DNA from: Myxococcales bacterium
Lineage (GTDB): Bacteria > Myxococcota_A > Polyangia > Polyangiales > Houyiibacteriaceae
Direction: 5' to 3'
Assembly (NCBI GenBank): GCA_019637115.1
Contig: JAHBWH010000062.1
Span: forward strand, 1 to 41,175
DNA length: 41,175 nt
The notes below the pieces were generated by a model. It had not been told where the DNA came from. It saw only the letters and a program-made list of their open reading frames with translations, and searched no databases. Below are positions 11,530-19,814 of the stretch, piece by piece. Position 1 is the first letter of the stretch; each line of letters starts with the position of its first letter. Made by a program: the position numbers and the translations under genes.

Positions 11530-13182
11530 ATGGTGCGAGACGTCGTGTGCTCCGTCGCGAGCTGTCTGCTCTTGATCGCCTGCGGCACCTCGGGATCGAA
11601 CGTCGACGCGGGCGACGAGCCGGACGCCACCACCGACGCGACGACCCGCCGGGACGCCGGTCTCGCGCCGGGTCGGCAGGAGGTCTCGTTGCCTCCGTGC
11701 TCCCCCAACACCGACTCGGTTCCGACGCGACCCGCGCTGGACGCGCCGCCCACCCTCCCGCAGCTGCGCGTCGTGGGGCGAAGGATCATCGACGACGAAG
11801 GCGAGGATGTAGCGCTGCGCGGGACGAACTTCGGGGCGTGGTTGCAGGCCGAGACTTGGCTCTCGGCCTACGGACGCGAGCCTGGCCCCGACGACTGCAC
11901 GAACACGCACGCGCCGTGCTTCCACGACTTGCTCGTCGAGGACTGGCGAGCCGAGGCGGAACGACGCGGCCTGTTGGCGGACTTCGACTGGGCCCGCGGG
12001 CGAACGCAGATCGAGTGGCTCACGATTCGCTTCGCGCGGTGGCCGATCGTGCAGTCGTGGCGCGACGCGATGTGGGCGCGAGGGTTGCCCAACGCGGATG
12101 CGATCGAGGACTTCTGGGCCTATGTCGATGGGCAACCCTGGGTCTTCGAGGAGGAGTCGCTGTGGGCGCTCCTCTCTCGACGCTTCGGAGAGGCCGAGGC
12201 GGAGCGCCTTCGCCGCACGCACCAGGCGCACTTCATCACCGAGGTCGACATGGAGCGGGTCGCGGCGCTCGGCCTCAACGTCGTGCGGGTGCCCTTCTGG
12301 CATCAGAACCTCGAGACCGACGACGGTCACCGCGCGACGTATCGCGCCGAGGGGTTCGAGCTCCTCGACCGCGTCGCGCGTTGGGCGCGCACACATGGCG
12401 TCTACCTCATCCTCGACATGCACGGTGCCGCAGGAGGACAGAGCCACTACGACCATCAAGGTCTGCGCAACGGAGGCTCGCTCTGGACGCGCAGCGAGTG
12501 TGTCGAGCGCGCGGCCTCGCTGTGGCAGGCGCTCGCGCGCTACTTCCGCGACGATCCTCACGTGCTCGCCTACGATCTCCTCAACGAGCCCGCCGCGGGC
12601 GGCGTCGAGAGATACGCGCGCGTGCACACCGCGCTCTACGAGGCGATTCGCGAGGTCGACCCGGAGCACATCATCACGATCGAGGATGGCTACCAAGGCG
12701 TCGAGGGCGTGCGCTCGCCCAGCGAGCTGGGGTTCACCCAGACCATCTGGCAGATTCACGAGTACCCCACCTGGACGTCCGCCCAGGACTTCGCGGACAA
12801 GATCATGAGCGTCGTCGACTCGTGGTGGGAGCTGACGGAGCGTTTCGACGCCCCCATCCTGATGGGCGAGTTCTCGTCCGAGGCGACCGGACCCGACGGT
12901 TCTCCCGCGGCGATGCCGCTCCGGGTCGAGGCGATGGATCGTGCGATCCGCGCGTTCAACGAGCGGGGGGTGCATTGGACGACTTGGACGTGGAAGTCGG
13001 GCGGCCGCGCGGACAGCGTCTGGGGCGTCTACCACCCGACGACGAGCCGGTGGATCGACCTCACGACCCAGGACGCCGACGGGATCGCGCGCGACTTCGA
13101 GGCCACGCAGAGCGAGACCTGGGAGCCGCTCGAGCCCTTCGCCGCCGTCCTCGCGGCGCGCGCGGCCGATCCGCTGCCCTGA
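11530..13182 (+). CDS. Lipoprotein glycoside hydrolase family 5 (exo-glucanase-like)
   Basis: 550 residues. MVRDVVCSVASCLLLIAC is a lipoprotein signal (lipid Cys18), so the enzyme should sit on the cell surface or face the periplasm. The (beta/alpha)8 GH5 domain starts at LRGTNFGAWLQAETW, resembling the 'RGVNLGGWL' opening of exo-beta-1,3-glucanases. NVVRVPFWH, LILDMHGAAGGQ, YDLLNEP (acid/base Glu353), WQIHEYPTW and MGEFSSE (nucleophile Glu447) follow in order; the spacing of the two glutamates fits the family. Substrate is probably a beta-glucan. ATG at 11530 is preceded directly by a G-run; the frame is open upstream to 11356, but that part is unlike a protein start. No sugar transporter is adjacent. 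Confidence 0.9.
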   Translation: MVRDVVCSVASCLLLIACGTSGSNVDAGDEPDATTDATTRRDAGLAPGRQEVSLPPCSPNTDSVPTRPALDAPPTLPQLRVVGRRIIDDEGEDVALRGTNFGAWLQAETWLSAYGREPGPDDCTNTHAPCFHDLLVEDWRAEAERRGLLADFDWARGRTQIEWLTIRFARWPIVQSWRDAMWARGLPNADAIEDFWAYVDGQPWVFEEESLWALLSRRFGEAEAERLRRTHQAHFITEVDMERVAALGLNVVRVPFWHQNLETDDGHRATYRAEGFELLDRVARWARTHGVYLILDMHGAAGGQSHYDHQGLRNGGSLWTRSECVERAASLWQALARYFRDDPHVLAYDLLNEPAAGGVERYARVHTALYEAIREVDPEHIITIEDGYQGVEGVRSPSELGFTQTIWQIHEYPTWTSAQDFADKIMSVVDSWWELTERFDAPILMGEFSSEATGPDGSPAAMPLRVEAMDRAIRAFNERGVHWTTWTWKSGGRADSVWGVYHPTTSRWIDLTTQDADGIARDFEATQSETWEPLEPFAAVLAARAADPLP

Positions 13183-13193
13183 CCGCGCGAGCC

Positions 13194-13215
13194 GCTCCCG
13201 ACGCGCTCCCGACGC
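13194..13215. repeat. 11-bp tandem duplication abutting a stop codon
   Basis: GCTCCCGACGC occurs twice in tandem (13194-13204, 13205-13215) directly beyond the stop codon of the minus-strand DctP-like gene. Confidence 0.75.
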
Positions 13216-14199
13216 TCACTCGAGCGCTGCGCGGACCACGGCGTCGAAGAGCGCGCGCGGGAAGACGCGACCGACGAGGCGGTCGCGGGTCTGCAGCGCC
13301 GCGAGGCGCCACTCGGTCTCGTGGGCCGTGGTGTCGACGGCGGTCATTCGCTGGGCGATCACGGTGAGCGCGCGCTCGTCTTCGCGGCGGATCGCCCGCG
13401 CGACGAGCTGGTGTCCGCGCCGCGAGGTCTCGAGGAGCACCTCGCGGTCGTCGGGGCGAAGCGCTTCGAGGCGCTCTTTCCGGATGACGGTCGCCCCGAT
13501 GAGGATGCCCGCGCTGTCGCGGGAGTAGTAGCGGAGCTGCGTGTGCCATTGCAGCGCGACGGCGGCGAGCGCCGACGCGGGCACCGTGTCGACCATGCCG
13601 GTCTGCAGCGCCGGGTAGACCTCGGGGATGCCGAGCCGTCGGGGCTGCGCGCCGACCACCCCGAGGAACTCGCTGAAGATCGCGTCCTCGCGCGGCGCCC
13701 ACGGCCGGGCGCGGCGCAGATCCGCCGGGCGCTCGATGCGCTGCGTGGAGAAGAGACGCCCCTTGCCGACGTCTCCCCAGCCGAGCAGCGCGTAGCCCGC
13801 GCGATCGAGCTCGCGCTCGAAGCGCGGTCCGAGCCGCCGCCGCACACGATCGAGCGTCTCGTAGTCCTCGAAGATGCCTGGTAACCCCAGCACGAGCACG
13901 GGCCGGACGACCTGCGAGAGACCCGTCGTGGTGAGCGCCGCGCCGTCGAGCTGCCCGGCGCTCATCTTGTCGAGGTAGTCCGACTCTTGGCCTTGGCTCC
14001 CGCCCGGGTAGAGCCGCAGGCCGACGCGGTCCTGCGTGCGCTGCCGCAGCTCCCGGTCCCAGGCGCGAAAGACGCGCATCCACGGCGAGCCATCCGGCGC
14101 GACGGTCGCGATGCGGAGCTCGAGGGTCGGCGTGGGCTGCGCGCCTGCGTCCCCGAACGATGGCGCGAGCAGCAAGAGCGCGAGCGAGAGACGACGCAT
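13216..14199 (-). CDS. TRAP-type C4-dicarboxylate-like substrate-binding protein (DctP family)
   Basis: 327 residues with a Sec signal peptide (MRRLSLALLLLAPSFGDAGA). The mature part opens LELRIATVAPDGSPWMRVFRAWDREL, and GGSQGQESDYLDKMSAGQLDGA with the later VYPALQTGMVDTV are the ligand-domain signatures of DctP/TRAP periplasmic receptors. Such receptors hand organic acids to TRAP permeases, but no DctQ/DctM genes are in the window, so it is an orphan here. Myxobacteria and relatives often carry such solitary receptors. ATG at 14199 is chosen because the signal peptide starts there; the frame extends further upstream into a repeat region. The gene is convergent with GH5, with only 33 bp between the ends. 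Confidence 0.85.
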   Translation of the reverse strand: MRRLSLALLLLAPSFGDAGAQPTPTLELRIATVAPDGSPWMRVFRAWDRELRQRTQDRVGLRLYPGGSQGQESDYLDKMSAGQLDGAALTTTGLSQVVRPVLVLGLPGIFEDYETLDRVRRRLGPRFERELDRAGYALLGWGDVGKGRLFSTQRIERPADLRRARPWAPREDAIFSEFLGVVGAQPRRLGIPEVYPALQTGMVDTVPASALAAVALQWHTQLRYYSRDSAGILIGATVIRKERLEALRPDDREVLLETSRRGHQLVARAIRREDERALTVIAQRMTAVDTTAHETEWRLAALQTRDRLVGRVFPRALFDAVVRAALE

Positions 14200-14513
14200 G
14201 CACGCAGGGTAACGCTCGATGCTCCTGCCGTCTGCGCCCCCCTCGGCCGGCACCCGACGGCCCGGAGGCGCTGGACGACCTGGAAGGCAGCGACACAGCC
14301 GTCTCGCGAGCTCGGCCTGCGCACGACGGCGCGGAGGCGCTGGACCACCTGGAAGGGCAGCGAGACATCCGTCTCGCGAGCTCGACCCACCCACGATGGC
14401 GCGCGGCCCGGATCGCCCCCGAGATCGTCCTCCTCGATCCGCCAGCCGTCCGAGTGTCTGGCGACGCTCGCCTTGCCGCGTCGCGACGCGCGCCCCAGCA
14501 TCGAGCGCCTCGG
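14200..14513. promoter_or_regulatory. Divergent intergenic region occupied by repeats
   Basis: This 314-bp region separates the DctP-like and the AlkZ-like genes. Most of it is a 69-bp tandem repeat (14244-14400); the rest shows no convincing gene. It must hold both promoters, but I could not pick them out. Confidence 0.4.
14244..14400. repeat. 69-bp tandem repeat, 2.3 units
   Basis: Two full units start with CGGAGGCGCTGGA at 14263 and 14332 and share GTCTCGCGAGCTCG near their 3' part. A partial unit ending in a variant of GCACGACGGCG precedes them (about 14244-14262). Divergence between units is roughly one base in six. The unit length is a multiple of three, but the open frames through it are Arg-rich and not gene-like. 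Confidence 0.85.
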
Positions 14514-15773
14514 ATGTCGCCTTCGATCGAGCTCTCTCGCGCAGAGGCGCGCGCTTACCTGCTGACGCAGCTCGCGCTCGACCGGCGCGCTCCCGCGTCT
14601 GGCGCGTCGGTGCGCGCGCTCCTCGCGCGGCTGCGATGCGTCCAGCTCGACCCGCTCGACCCGATGGGCACGAACGCGGACCTCGTCGCGATGGCGCGCC
14701 TCTCCGGGCTGCGGCGCGGAGAGGTCTACGCGCACGTCTACCGTGACGGCGCCGCGTTCGAGCACTTCGCGAAGGAGCGCTGCCTGCTGCCGGGCGCCGC
14801 GTTCCCCTGGTACCGCGATCGCATGGTGCAGACGCCCTGGTGGCGCCTGACCGAGCGGTTGAAGCGCCTCCCCGACGGCGTCGTACGCGAGGTCGAGGCC
14901 GAGGTGCGCGAGCGCGGACCGATCACGGCGAAGGCGCTCTCCGATCGCGGGCGCGTGGAGGCGCTCGACTGGAGCGGGTGGAAGGGGACCTCGAAGGCGA
15001 CCTCGATGGCGCTCGAGGTCTTGTGGACGCAATGCCGCGTCGTGGTCTGCGGGCGAAGCGAGGGTGGCAAGCTCTACGATGTCCCCGAGCGCGCGCTGGG
15101 CATGCCCGCACCGGAGCCAGAGGCGGTCGAGCGCGCGCTGCGCGTCCACCGCCGAGGCGCGGCGGGACCCGGAAAGGCGCGCGCGAGCGAAACACCTCGG
15201 TCGCGGCCCGGTCCGGACGATCCCTTCGCGCGATGGGCCCTGATCGAGCGCGCAGAGGCCGCGGGCCTGCTCGCGCGGACGAGCGGGCCTACGTGGTCGA
15301 TGTTGGCCGACGCGCGCACGAGCCCGCTCCCCGACGCGCTCGTCCACGAGGGCGCGCTCGTGGCGGTCCGCGTCGAAGGCAGCAAGCGCGCCTTCCTCGC
15401 GCCCGCTGGCCTGCGTGACCGCGAGGTCCGCGAGCCGGACGATGCCTTGCGCATCCTCGGGCCGCTGGATCCGCTGCTCTGGGATCGCGCGCTCGTCCGG
15501 GAGCTCTTCGGGTTCGAGTACGTCTGGGAGGTCTACAAGCCCGAGTCGGTGCGACGATTCGCTTGGTACGTGATGCCCCTCCTCCACCGCGGCGCGCTCG
15601 TCGGGCGCCTCTCGGGTCGCGTCGAGGGCACCACGCTCGTGGTCGACGGGCTCTGGCGCGAAGACGCCGCGCCGCTCGACGACGTCGCGCTCGACGCGGC
15701 GCTGCGGGCCCACGCGGAGGCCTGCGGCTGCGACGCCGTGAAGCGACCCCGCCGCGCGCGACGCAACCCCTGA
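14514..15773 (+). CDS. Winged-helix DNA glycosylase of the AlkZ/YcaQ (HTH_42) family
   Basis: 419 residues. The protein matches the HTH_42/DUF1006 family, whose studied members (Streptomyces AlkZ, Escherichia coli YcaQ) are DNA glycosylases acting on alkylated bases and interstrand crosslinks. The catalytic Q-x-D/Q motif corresponds to VQLD in RLRCVQLDPLDPMG (around residues 42-52), so it is of the QxD (YcaQ-like) type. Other family blocks are AHVYRDGAAFEHFAKERCLLP, LDWSGWKGTSKATSMALEVLW and LGPLDPLLWDRALVRELFGFEYVWEVY, with the last split between catalytic and C-terminal parts. ATG at 14514 starts the conserved MSPSIELSRAEARAYLL segment; longer in-frame extensions fall in repeats. It is a single gene. 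Confidence 0.88.
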   Translation: MSPSIELSRAEARAYLLTQLALDRRAPASGASVRALLARLRCVQLDPLDPMGTNADLVAMARLSGLRRGEVYAHVYRDGAAFEHFAKERCLLPGAAFPWYRDRMVQTPWWRLTERLKRLPDGVVREVEAEVRERGPITAKALSDRGRVEALDWSGWKGTSKATSMALEVLWTQCRVVVCGRSEGGKLYDVPERALGMPAPEPEAVERALRVHRRGAAGPGKARASETPRSRPGPDDPFARWALIERAEAAGLLARTSGPTWSMLADARTSPLPDALVHEGALVAVRVEGSKRAFLAPAGLRDREVREPDDALRILGPLDPLLWDRALVRELFGFEYVWEVYKPESVRRFAWYVMPLLHRGALVGRLSGRVEGTTLVVDGLWREDAAPLDDVALDAALRAHAEACGCDAVKRPRRARRNP

Positions 15774-15887
15774 GCGCGCACGCGGAGGCCGGGCGACGGA
15801 CGCTTCGCGCGCCTGACCGCGGGGCATGCGCGCGCGACGCTGGTGGCCGCCGACGCTGCACGCGGGCGCGACCTGCAACCCCGGTCC

Positions 15888-15912
15888 GAGAAGCGGATAC
15901 CGACGCTTTCTC
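15888..15912. terminator. Possible hairpin at a convergent gene junction
   Basis: GAGAAGCG can pair with CGCTTTCTC (one bulged T) across an 8-nt loop, overlapping the first bases of the minus-strand stop codon. It is the only hairpin of note in 15774-15910, between the convergent AlkZ-like and DUF4139 genes. Confidence 0.3.
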
Positions 15913-17440
15913 AGACGCCCTGCACGTGGCTCTTCTTCGCGAGCACCCAGCGGAGCTCGATGGTCTTCGTGCTCGACGGCGCGAGCGTCACGTCCCACCG
16001 GACGAAGCCATCGGCGTCGAGCCTCGCGCCCGCCGTCGAGCCCTCCACGTCGAGCTCGATCTCCACGTCGGGGATCTCGGAGACGGGCACGCGCTCGACG
16101 AGCTCGAAGCGCGCCGGCGTGTCGCCGACGTGGCTGAGCTTGTTCTTCACCACCGTCGTCGTGCGCACCCAGCTCGAGAGCAGCTTGGTCTCGGTGGCCA
16201 GCCGCTCCTCTTCGCGCACGACGCGCACGGCCGCGTCGGGGCCGAAGCCGAGCTCGAAGCGGTCGCCTGGTGCGACGAAGCGCAGCTCGGTCTCCCCGAT
16301 CGGCCCGCTCTGCCCCACGAGCACGACCGGCCCGGCCAGCAGGGGGAGCGCGCCCGCGTGGGTCGCGCGCGCGCGGAGGATGACGAAGGGGCTCGGCGCG
16401 GCGAGCACGCGATCGACGGTCGCGGGCGTCGTCGCGCGCCCGAGCGACGTGCGATGCGGTCGGCCGTCGCTCGGCACGCGCACCCTCCCCTCGGCGGCGA
16501 GCTCGCGCGTCTCGCCGCCGTCGTCGACGCCTGGCACCTCGGCCGCGACGGCCTCGTCGCGCCCGAGCCCGGTGGTCGCGACGACCTGCGCGCGGGTCTC
16601 TACCTCGACGCGCTCGGGCTTGCGACGCGCCGTGACCCGATCGGTCTCGAGCGTGGGCGGGTGAACCCCGAGGGAGGGTCGCTCGGTCGAGAGGGTGAGC
16701 GAGACGCCATCCCAGTCTTCGCCGGTCCGCTGCCAGACGATCGCCTCGGTCTCGACCTCGAGCGACTCGCCGCGCAGCGTGGCCCGGTGACGAGGCCGCC
16801 ACACCGCGTTGGGGACCAAGTACGCGACGTGGACGCGCGCCTCGGCGGCGGCCCCCGCGTCGAGATCGAGCTCGATCCAGGTGCGCCGATGGGTCGCCGG
16901 ATGGCGCGCCGCGGCCTCGCGCTCGCTCCGATCCGCGAGGACCCGCTCGGCCTTTCGGCGCCGGGCGGCGAGCTCCGCGAGCTCCGCGCGGAGCGCGTCC
17001 TCGCGCGCGATCAGCGCGTCGAGCGCGGCCCCCGCCGCGGCGAGCTCCGCCCGGCCCCAGCCCACGTCTTCGGCGAGCTCCGCGCAGAGCAGCGCCTTGC
17101 TCGCGATCACGTCGGCGAGCTCCGTCTGCTTCGTCTCGTGCGTGACGACGATCGCGCTGTGCGCCCGGCGCGCCTCCTCGAGCTCGCGGACGCGCTCGGC
17201 GTGCGCGCCCGTGGCGTCGTCCTTCGCGACGCGCGCGCGTCGTACCCGGGACGCGGCGAGCGTCGCCCCCTCGACGCGGACCTCGAGCGTCTTGTCGACG
17301 ACCACCGGCGCGACGCCGGTGATGCGCCACCGCGTGAGCCCCTGCTCGAGCGCGACCGCCGCCTCGCGCCGCACGAACGCGCGGTCTTCGAGCACACGAA
17401 CGGCGACCACCGGCGCCTCGAGCTCTCGTCGTTCGGTCAC
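15911..17440 (-). CDS. DUF4139/DUF4140 (mucoidy-inhibitor MuiA-like) protein, shorter paralogue
   Basis: 509 residues. An N-terminal beta-rich DUF4140-like part (VVAVRVLEDRAFVRREAAVALEQG) is followed by a coiled coil near residues 90-170, then the DUF4139 body (HVAYLVPNAVWRPRHRATL, TGEDWDGVSLTLSTERPSLG) ending with the WDVTLAPSSTKTIELRWVL strand that closes the family. The biochemical role of the family is unknown; it is named after a Pseudomonas-type mucoidy inhibitor. GTG at 17440 overlaps the TGA of the preceding gene as GTGA, with GGAGGGAGCC just before it, so translation is probably coupled. No signal peptide is seen, so it appears cytoplasmic. Confidence 0.88.
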   Translation of the reverse strand: MTERRELEAPVVAVRVLEDRAFVRREAAVALEQGLTRWRITGVAPVVVDKTLEVRVEGATLAASRVRRARVAKDDATGAHAERVRELEEARRAHSAIVVTHETKQTELADVIASKALLCAELAEDVGWGRAELAAAGAALDALIAREDALRAELAELAARRRKAERVLADRSEREAAARHPATHRRTWIELDLDAGAAAEARVHVAYLVPNAVWRPRHRATLRGESLEVETEAIVWQRTGEDWDGVSLTLSTERPSLGVHPPTLETDRVTARRKPERVEVETRAQVVATTGLGRDEAVAAEVPGVDDGGETRELAAEGRVRVPSDGRPHRTSLGRATTPATVDRVLAAPSPFVILRARATHAGALPLLAGPVVLVGQSGPIGETELRFVAPGDRFELGFGPDAAVRVVREEERLATETKLLSSWVRTTTVVKNKLSHVGDTPARFELVERVPVSEIPDVEIELDVEGSTAGARLDADGFVRWDVTLAPSSTKTIELRWVLAKKSHVQGV

Positions 17441-19611
17441 GGCTCCCTCCGGTTCCCGCCGACGAGCTCGTTCTTCGCGGCGATGCGGATCACCCAGCGC
17501 GCGCGGAGCGTCCGCGTCGCACTCGGCTCGAGGCGCAGGCGCCACCGGCGGCCTCCGTCGAAGCGGCCCTGCGGCGCGTCGCTCGCGTCCGGCTCCCACG
17601 CCTCCCAAGCGGGCGTGACCTCCTCCTCGCGGACCTCGACGTCGTCGTCGCCCTCGCGCGGCGTCGGGACCCGCTCGCGCACCTCGAGCGCGGCGGCGCG
17701 CGGGAGGCTCGAGCGCACCTCGACCTCGACGTCGTGGACGAGCTCGTTGGAGCGACCCATCAGGCCCGCGGAGCGCTCCTCGAAGCGGACGTTGCGGGCC
17801 ACCCTCACCGCGGGCTCCACGCCGAGCCCGAGCCGGAGCGCGCCGCCCGTCGGCGTCGGCCCGAGCTCGCGCGCGAGCAGGTACCGGTCGCCGACGAAGA
17901 CATCGGCGGGTCCGCGCAGCAGGGGCGCGCCCTTCAGGTGAAGCTGCGCGAAGCGGAAGACGTCGTCGCTCTCGCGCGGCACGACGACGAGGCGCGCCTC
18001 GGCCTCGAGCTCCTCCTCGACGACGCGCACGCCGTGCCATTGGCCGTCGGAGGGCACGTCCGCGCGCGCGCCGACCTCGAAGGCGTGGTCGAAGCCGTCG
18101 ACCGCGGCGGCGAGGGTCGCGCCCGCAGGCAAGGGCGCGAGCTGGGTCGCGACGCGCTCGGCCTCGTACAGGCTCGCGCGCGGATCCCCGACCACGCGGC
18201 CTTCGAGCGCCTCGACGAGCGCGTCGACGCGCCCCATCGGCGCGAGCTTCCCTCGCGCTGGCTCGTCGATCGCCGCGAGCCGCAGCCGCATGTACGCGAG
18301 GAGCTCGACGTCGATGGCGACGCCGCTCGGCGCCTCCGGCTCCGGCGCGGCGTCGAGCGCCAGGCTCTCCTTGGCTTGCTCGCCTCCGCCCCCGAAGCCG
18401 GGCGGCATCCCGCGGCTCTTCTTGCGGGCCATCTCCATCCTCATCGGGGCCGCCGCGGCCTGGGGCATCGGCGCGCCGGCGGACCGCATCGGCGCGGGCG
18501 CCGCGGGAGGGGGCGGCATCGGCGACGCCACCGGCGGCATCGGCGCCGAGCGCGGCATCGGCGGCGCCGCGCCGCCGAGGGCGGGGCTCGCTTCGTCGTC
18601 GTCGAAGCTGGCGCCGGTCTCGAAGAGCTCTTCGGCGAGCGCCACGCCCCGTGGCACCGCGACCTCGAGCGGCTCGGGCGCGACACGCACGCCCTGCCGC
18701 GCGCCCGGCCCGCCGAACGCGGCGTCGTGGTCGGCGAAGAGCGCGTCGGCACCGGTTGGAGGCGCGCGCCACCCGCGGCGAGCAGGGACCTCCTGCCGGC
18801 GCCCGATGCGCAGCGACGGCAGCTCCGGCAGCTCGCACCAGCGGGTCGGCTCGGCGGTCGAGAGCACGAGCCGCACGCCGCTCCAATCCTCGCCGCTCCG
18901 CTGCGCGACGTACGCGCGCCGATCCAGCCGCGCCCCCGTCATCCCCGCGTCGAAGCGCAGCGCGTAGCTCGGCGCCCACGACGCGCCCGGCACCGCGTAC
19001 TCGAGCACGAGCCGCGCGCCCTCGGCGGCCGGCGCGGCGAGCACGAGATCGACCCGCTTGCGCAGCTCGTCGGCACGCGTCTGCCGCGCGCTCGACGCCC
19101 GCCGCTCGCGCACCTCCTCCACCGCGAGGCGATCGTAGGCCTGCGCTCGCGCCGTCTCGGCCTCGAGCAGCGCGACCCGCAGCGCCTCGGTCCGCTCCGC
19201 GCGGAAGCTCGCGAGCTCGAGCCGCGCGGCGGCGGGGATCGGCCCGGGGGCGGCGTCCTTCGCGCGCCGCCGCGCGGGCATCGTCACCTTCGCCAGCTCG
19301 CCCAGCGTCCCCATCAGGGTCGCGACGCGCGCCTCGGCCTGCGCGAGCGCGAGCCGCGCCGCCTCGAGCGCCTCCGAGTCGGCGGGGGCCAAGCGCTCGT
19401 CCGCGCCGAAGACGCCGAGCGCGACGGTCAGCTCCCGCACCTCGACGCCGCCCGCCTCGTGCACGCGGACGGAGCCGTCCTCCAACGAGCGTGGCAGCGG
19501 CCCGAGCGCAACCGTCGACACGCCAGCGGGCAGCGCAAACGCGCGCCGCACGGTCGCGCCGCGACGAAAGACGGTAACGGCCTCGACGACCCCCACGACC
19601 GGCGCTCCCAT
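17437..19611 (-). CDS. DUF4139/DUF4140 protein, longer paralogue with low-complexity insert
   Basis: 724 residues, paralogous to the next gene. It starts with VVGVVEAVTVFRRGATVRRAFALPAG (DUF4140-like), has a helical segment, then the DUF4139 opening (LEYAVPGASWAPSYALRF, SGEDWSGVRLVLSTAEPT). A Pro/Met/Ala-rich insert of about 100 residues (around 330-430, PPMPRSAPMPPVASPMPP type) interrupts it before the C-terminal beta domain ends with WRLRLEPSATRTLRARWVI. Function unknown; homologues sit in envelope-related contexts, and here the two likely form a heteromeric pair. ATG at 19611 is the only sensible start. It is the first gene of a two-gene operon. Confidence 0.88.
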   Translation of the reverse strand: MGAPVVGVVEAVTVFRRGATVRRAFALPAGVSTVALGPLPRSLEDGSVRVHEAGGVEVRELTVALGVFGADERLAPADSEALEAARLALAQAEARVATLMGTLGELAKVTMPARRRAKDAAPGPIPAAARLELASFRAERTEALRVALLEAETARAQAYDRLAVEEVRERRASSARQTRADELRKRVDLVLAAPAAEGARLVLEYAVPGASWAPSYALRFDAGMTGARLDRRAYVAQRSGEDWSGVRLVLSTAEPTRWCELPELPSLRIGRRQEVPARRGWRAPPTGADALFADHDAAFGGPGARQGVRVAPEPLEVAVPRGVALAEELFETGASFDDDEASPALGGAAPPMPRSAPMPPVASPMPPPPAAPAPMRSAGAPMPQAAAAPMRMEMARKKSRGMPPGFGGGGEQAKESLALDAAPEPEAPSGVAIDVELLAYMRLRLAAIDEPARGKLAPMGRVDALVEALEGRVVGDPRASLYEAERVATQLAPLPAGATLAAAVDGFDHAFEVGARADVPSDGQWHGVRVVEEELEAEARLVVVPRESDDVFRFAQLHLKGAPLLRGPADVFVGDRYLLARELGPTPTGGALRLGLGVEPAVRVARNVRFEERSAGLMGRSNELVHDVEVEVRSSLPRAAALEVRERVPTPREGDDDVEVREEEVTPAWEAWEPDASDAPQGRFDGGRRWRLRLEPSATRTLRARWVIRIAAKNELVGGNRREP

Positions 19612-19814
19612 GCCGCGACGGTATCGACCCGCGCGTCACGAGTCGAGCGATGAACGATCCGGTCCCACCTCGACGTCCACCATCCCCCCATCCAACGCTT
19701 CGCGCTCGCTTTGCGCCTCGGCTGCAGGAACAAGCTCCCTCCGCCCGCGAAACGCGCTCTTCCGGCAGCGTCTACACAACTCCCGCACCACGCGGCGCAC
19801 AGGACCTCGCCGCA

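Noticed and set aside
13962-17330. 1122-codon minus-strand frame across several genes
   Set aside because: It crosses the AlkZ-like, DctP and DUF4139 genes in another frame and is Arg/Ala-rich without any domain.
19612-19814. Short ORFs between the DUF4139 pair and the epimerase gene
   Set aside because: They are Arg/Pro-rich, lack ribosome-binding sites and show no recognisable domain.
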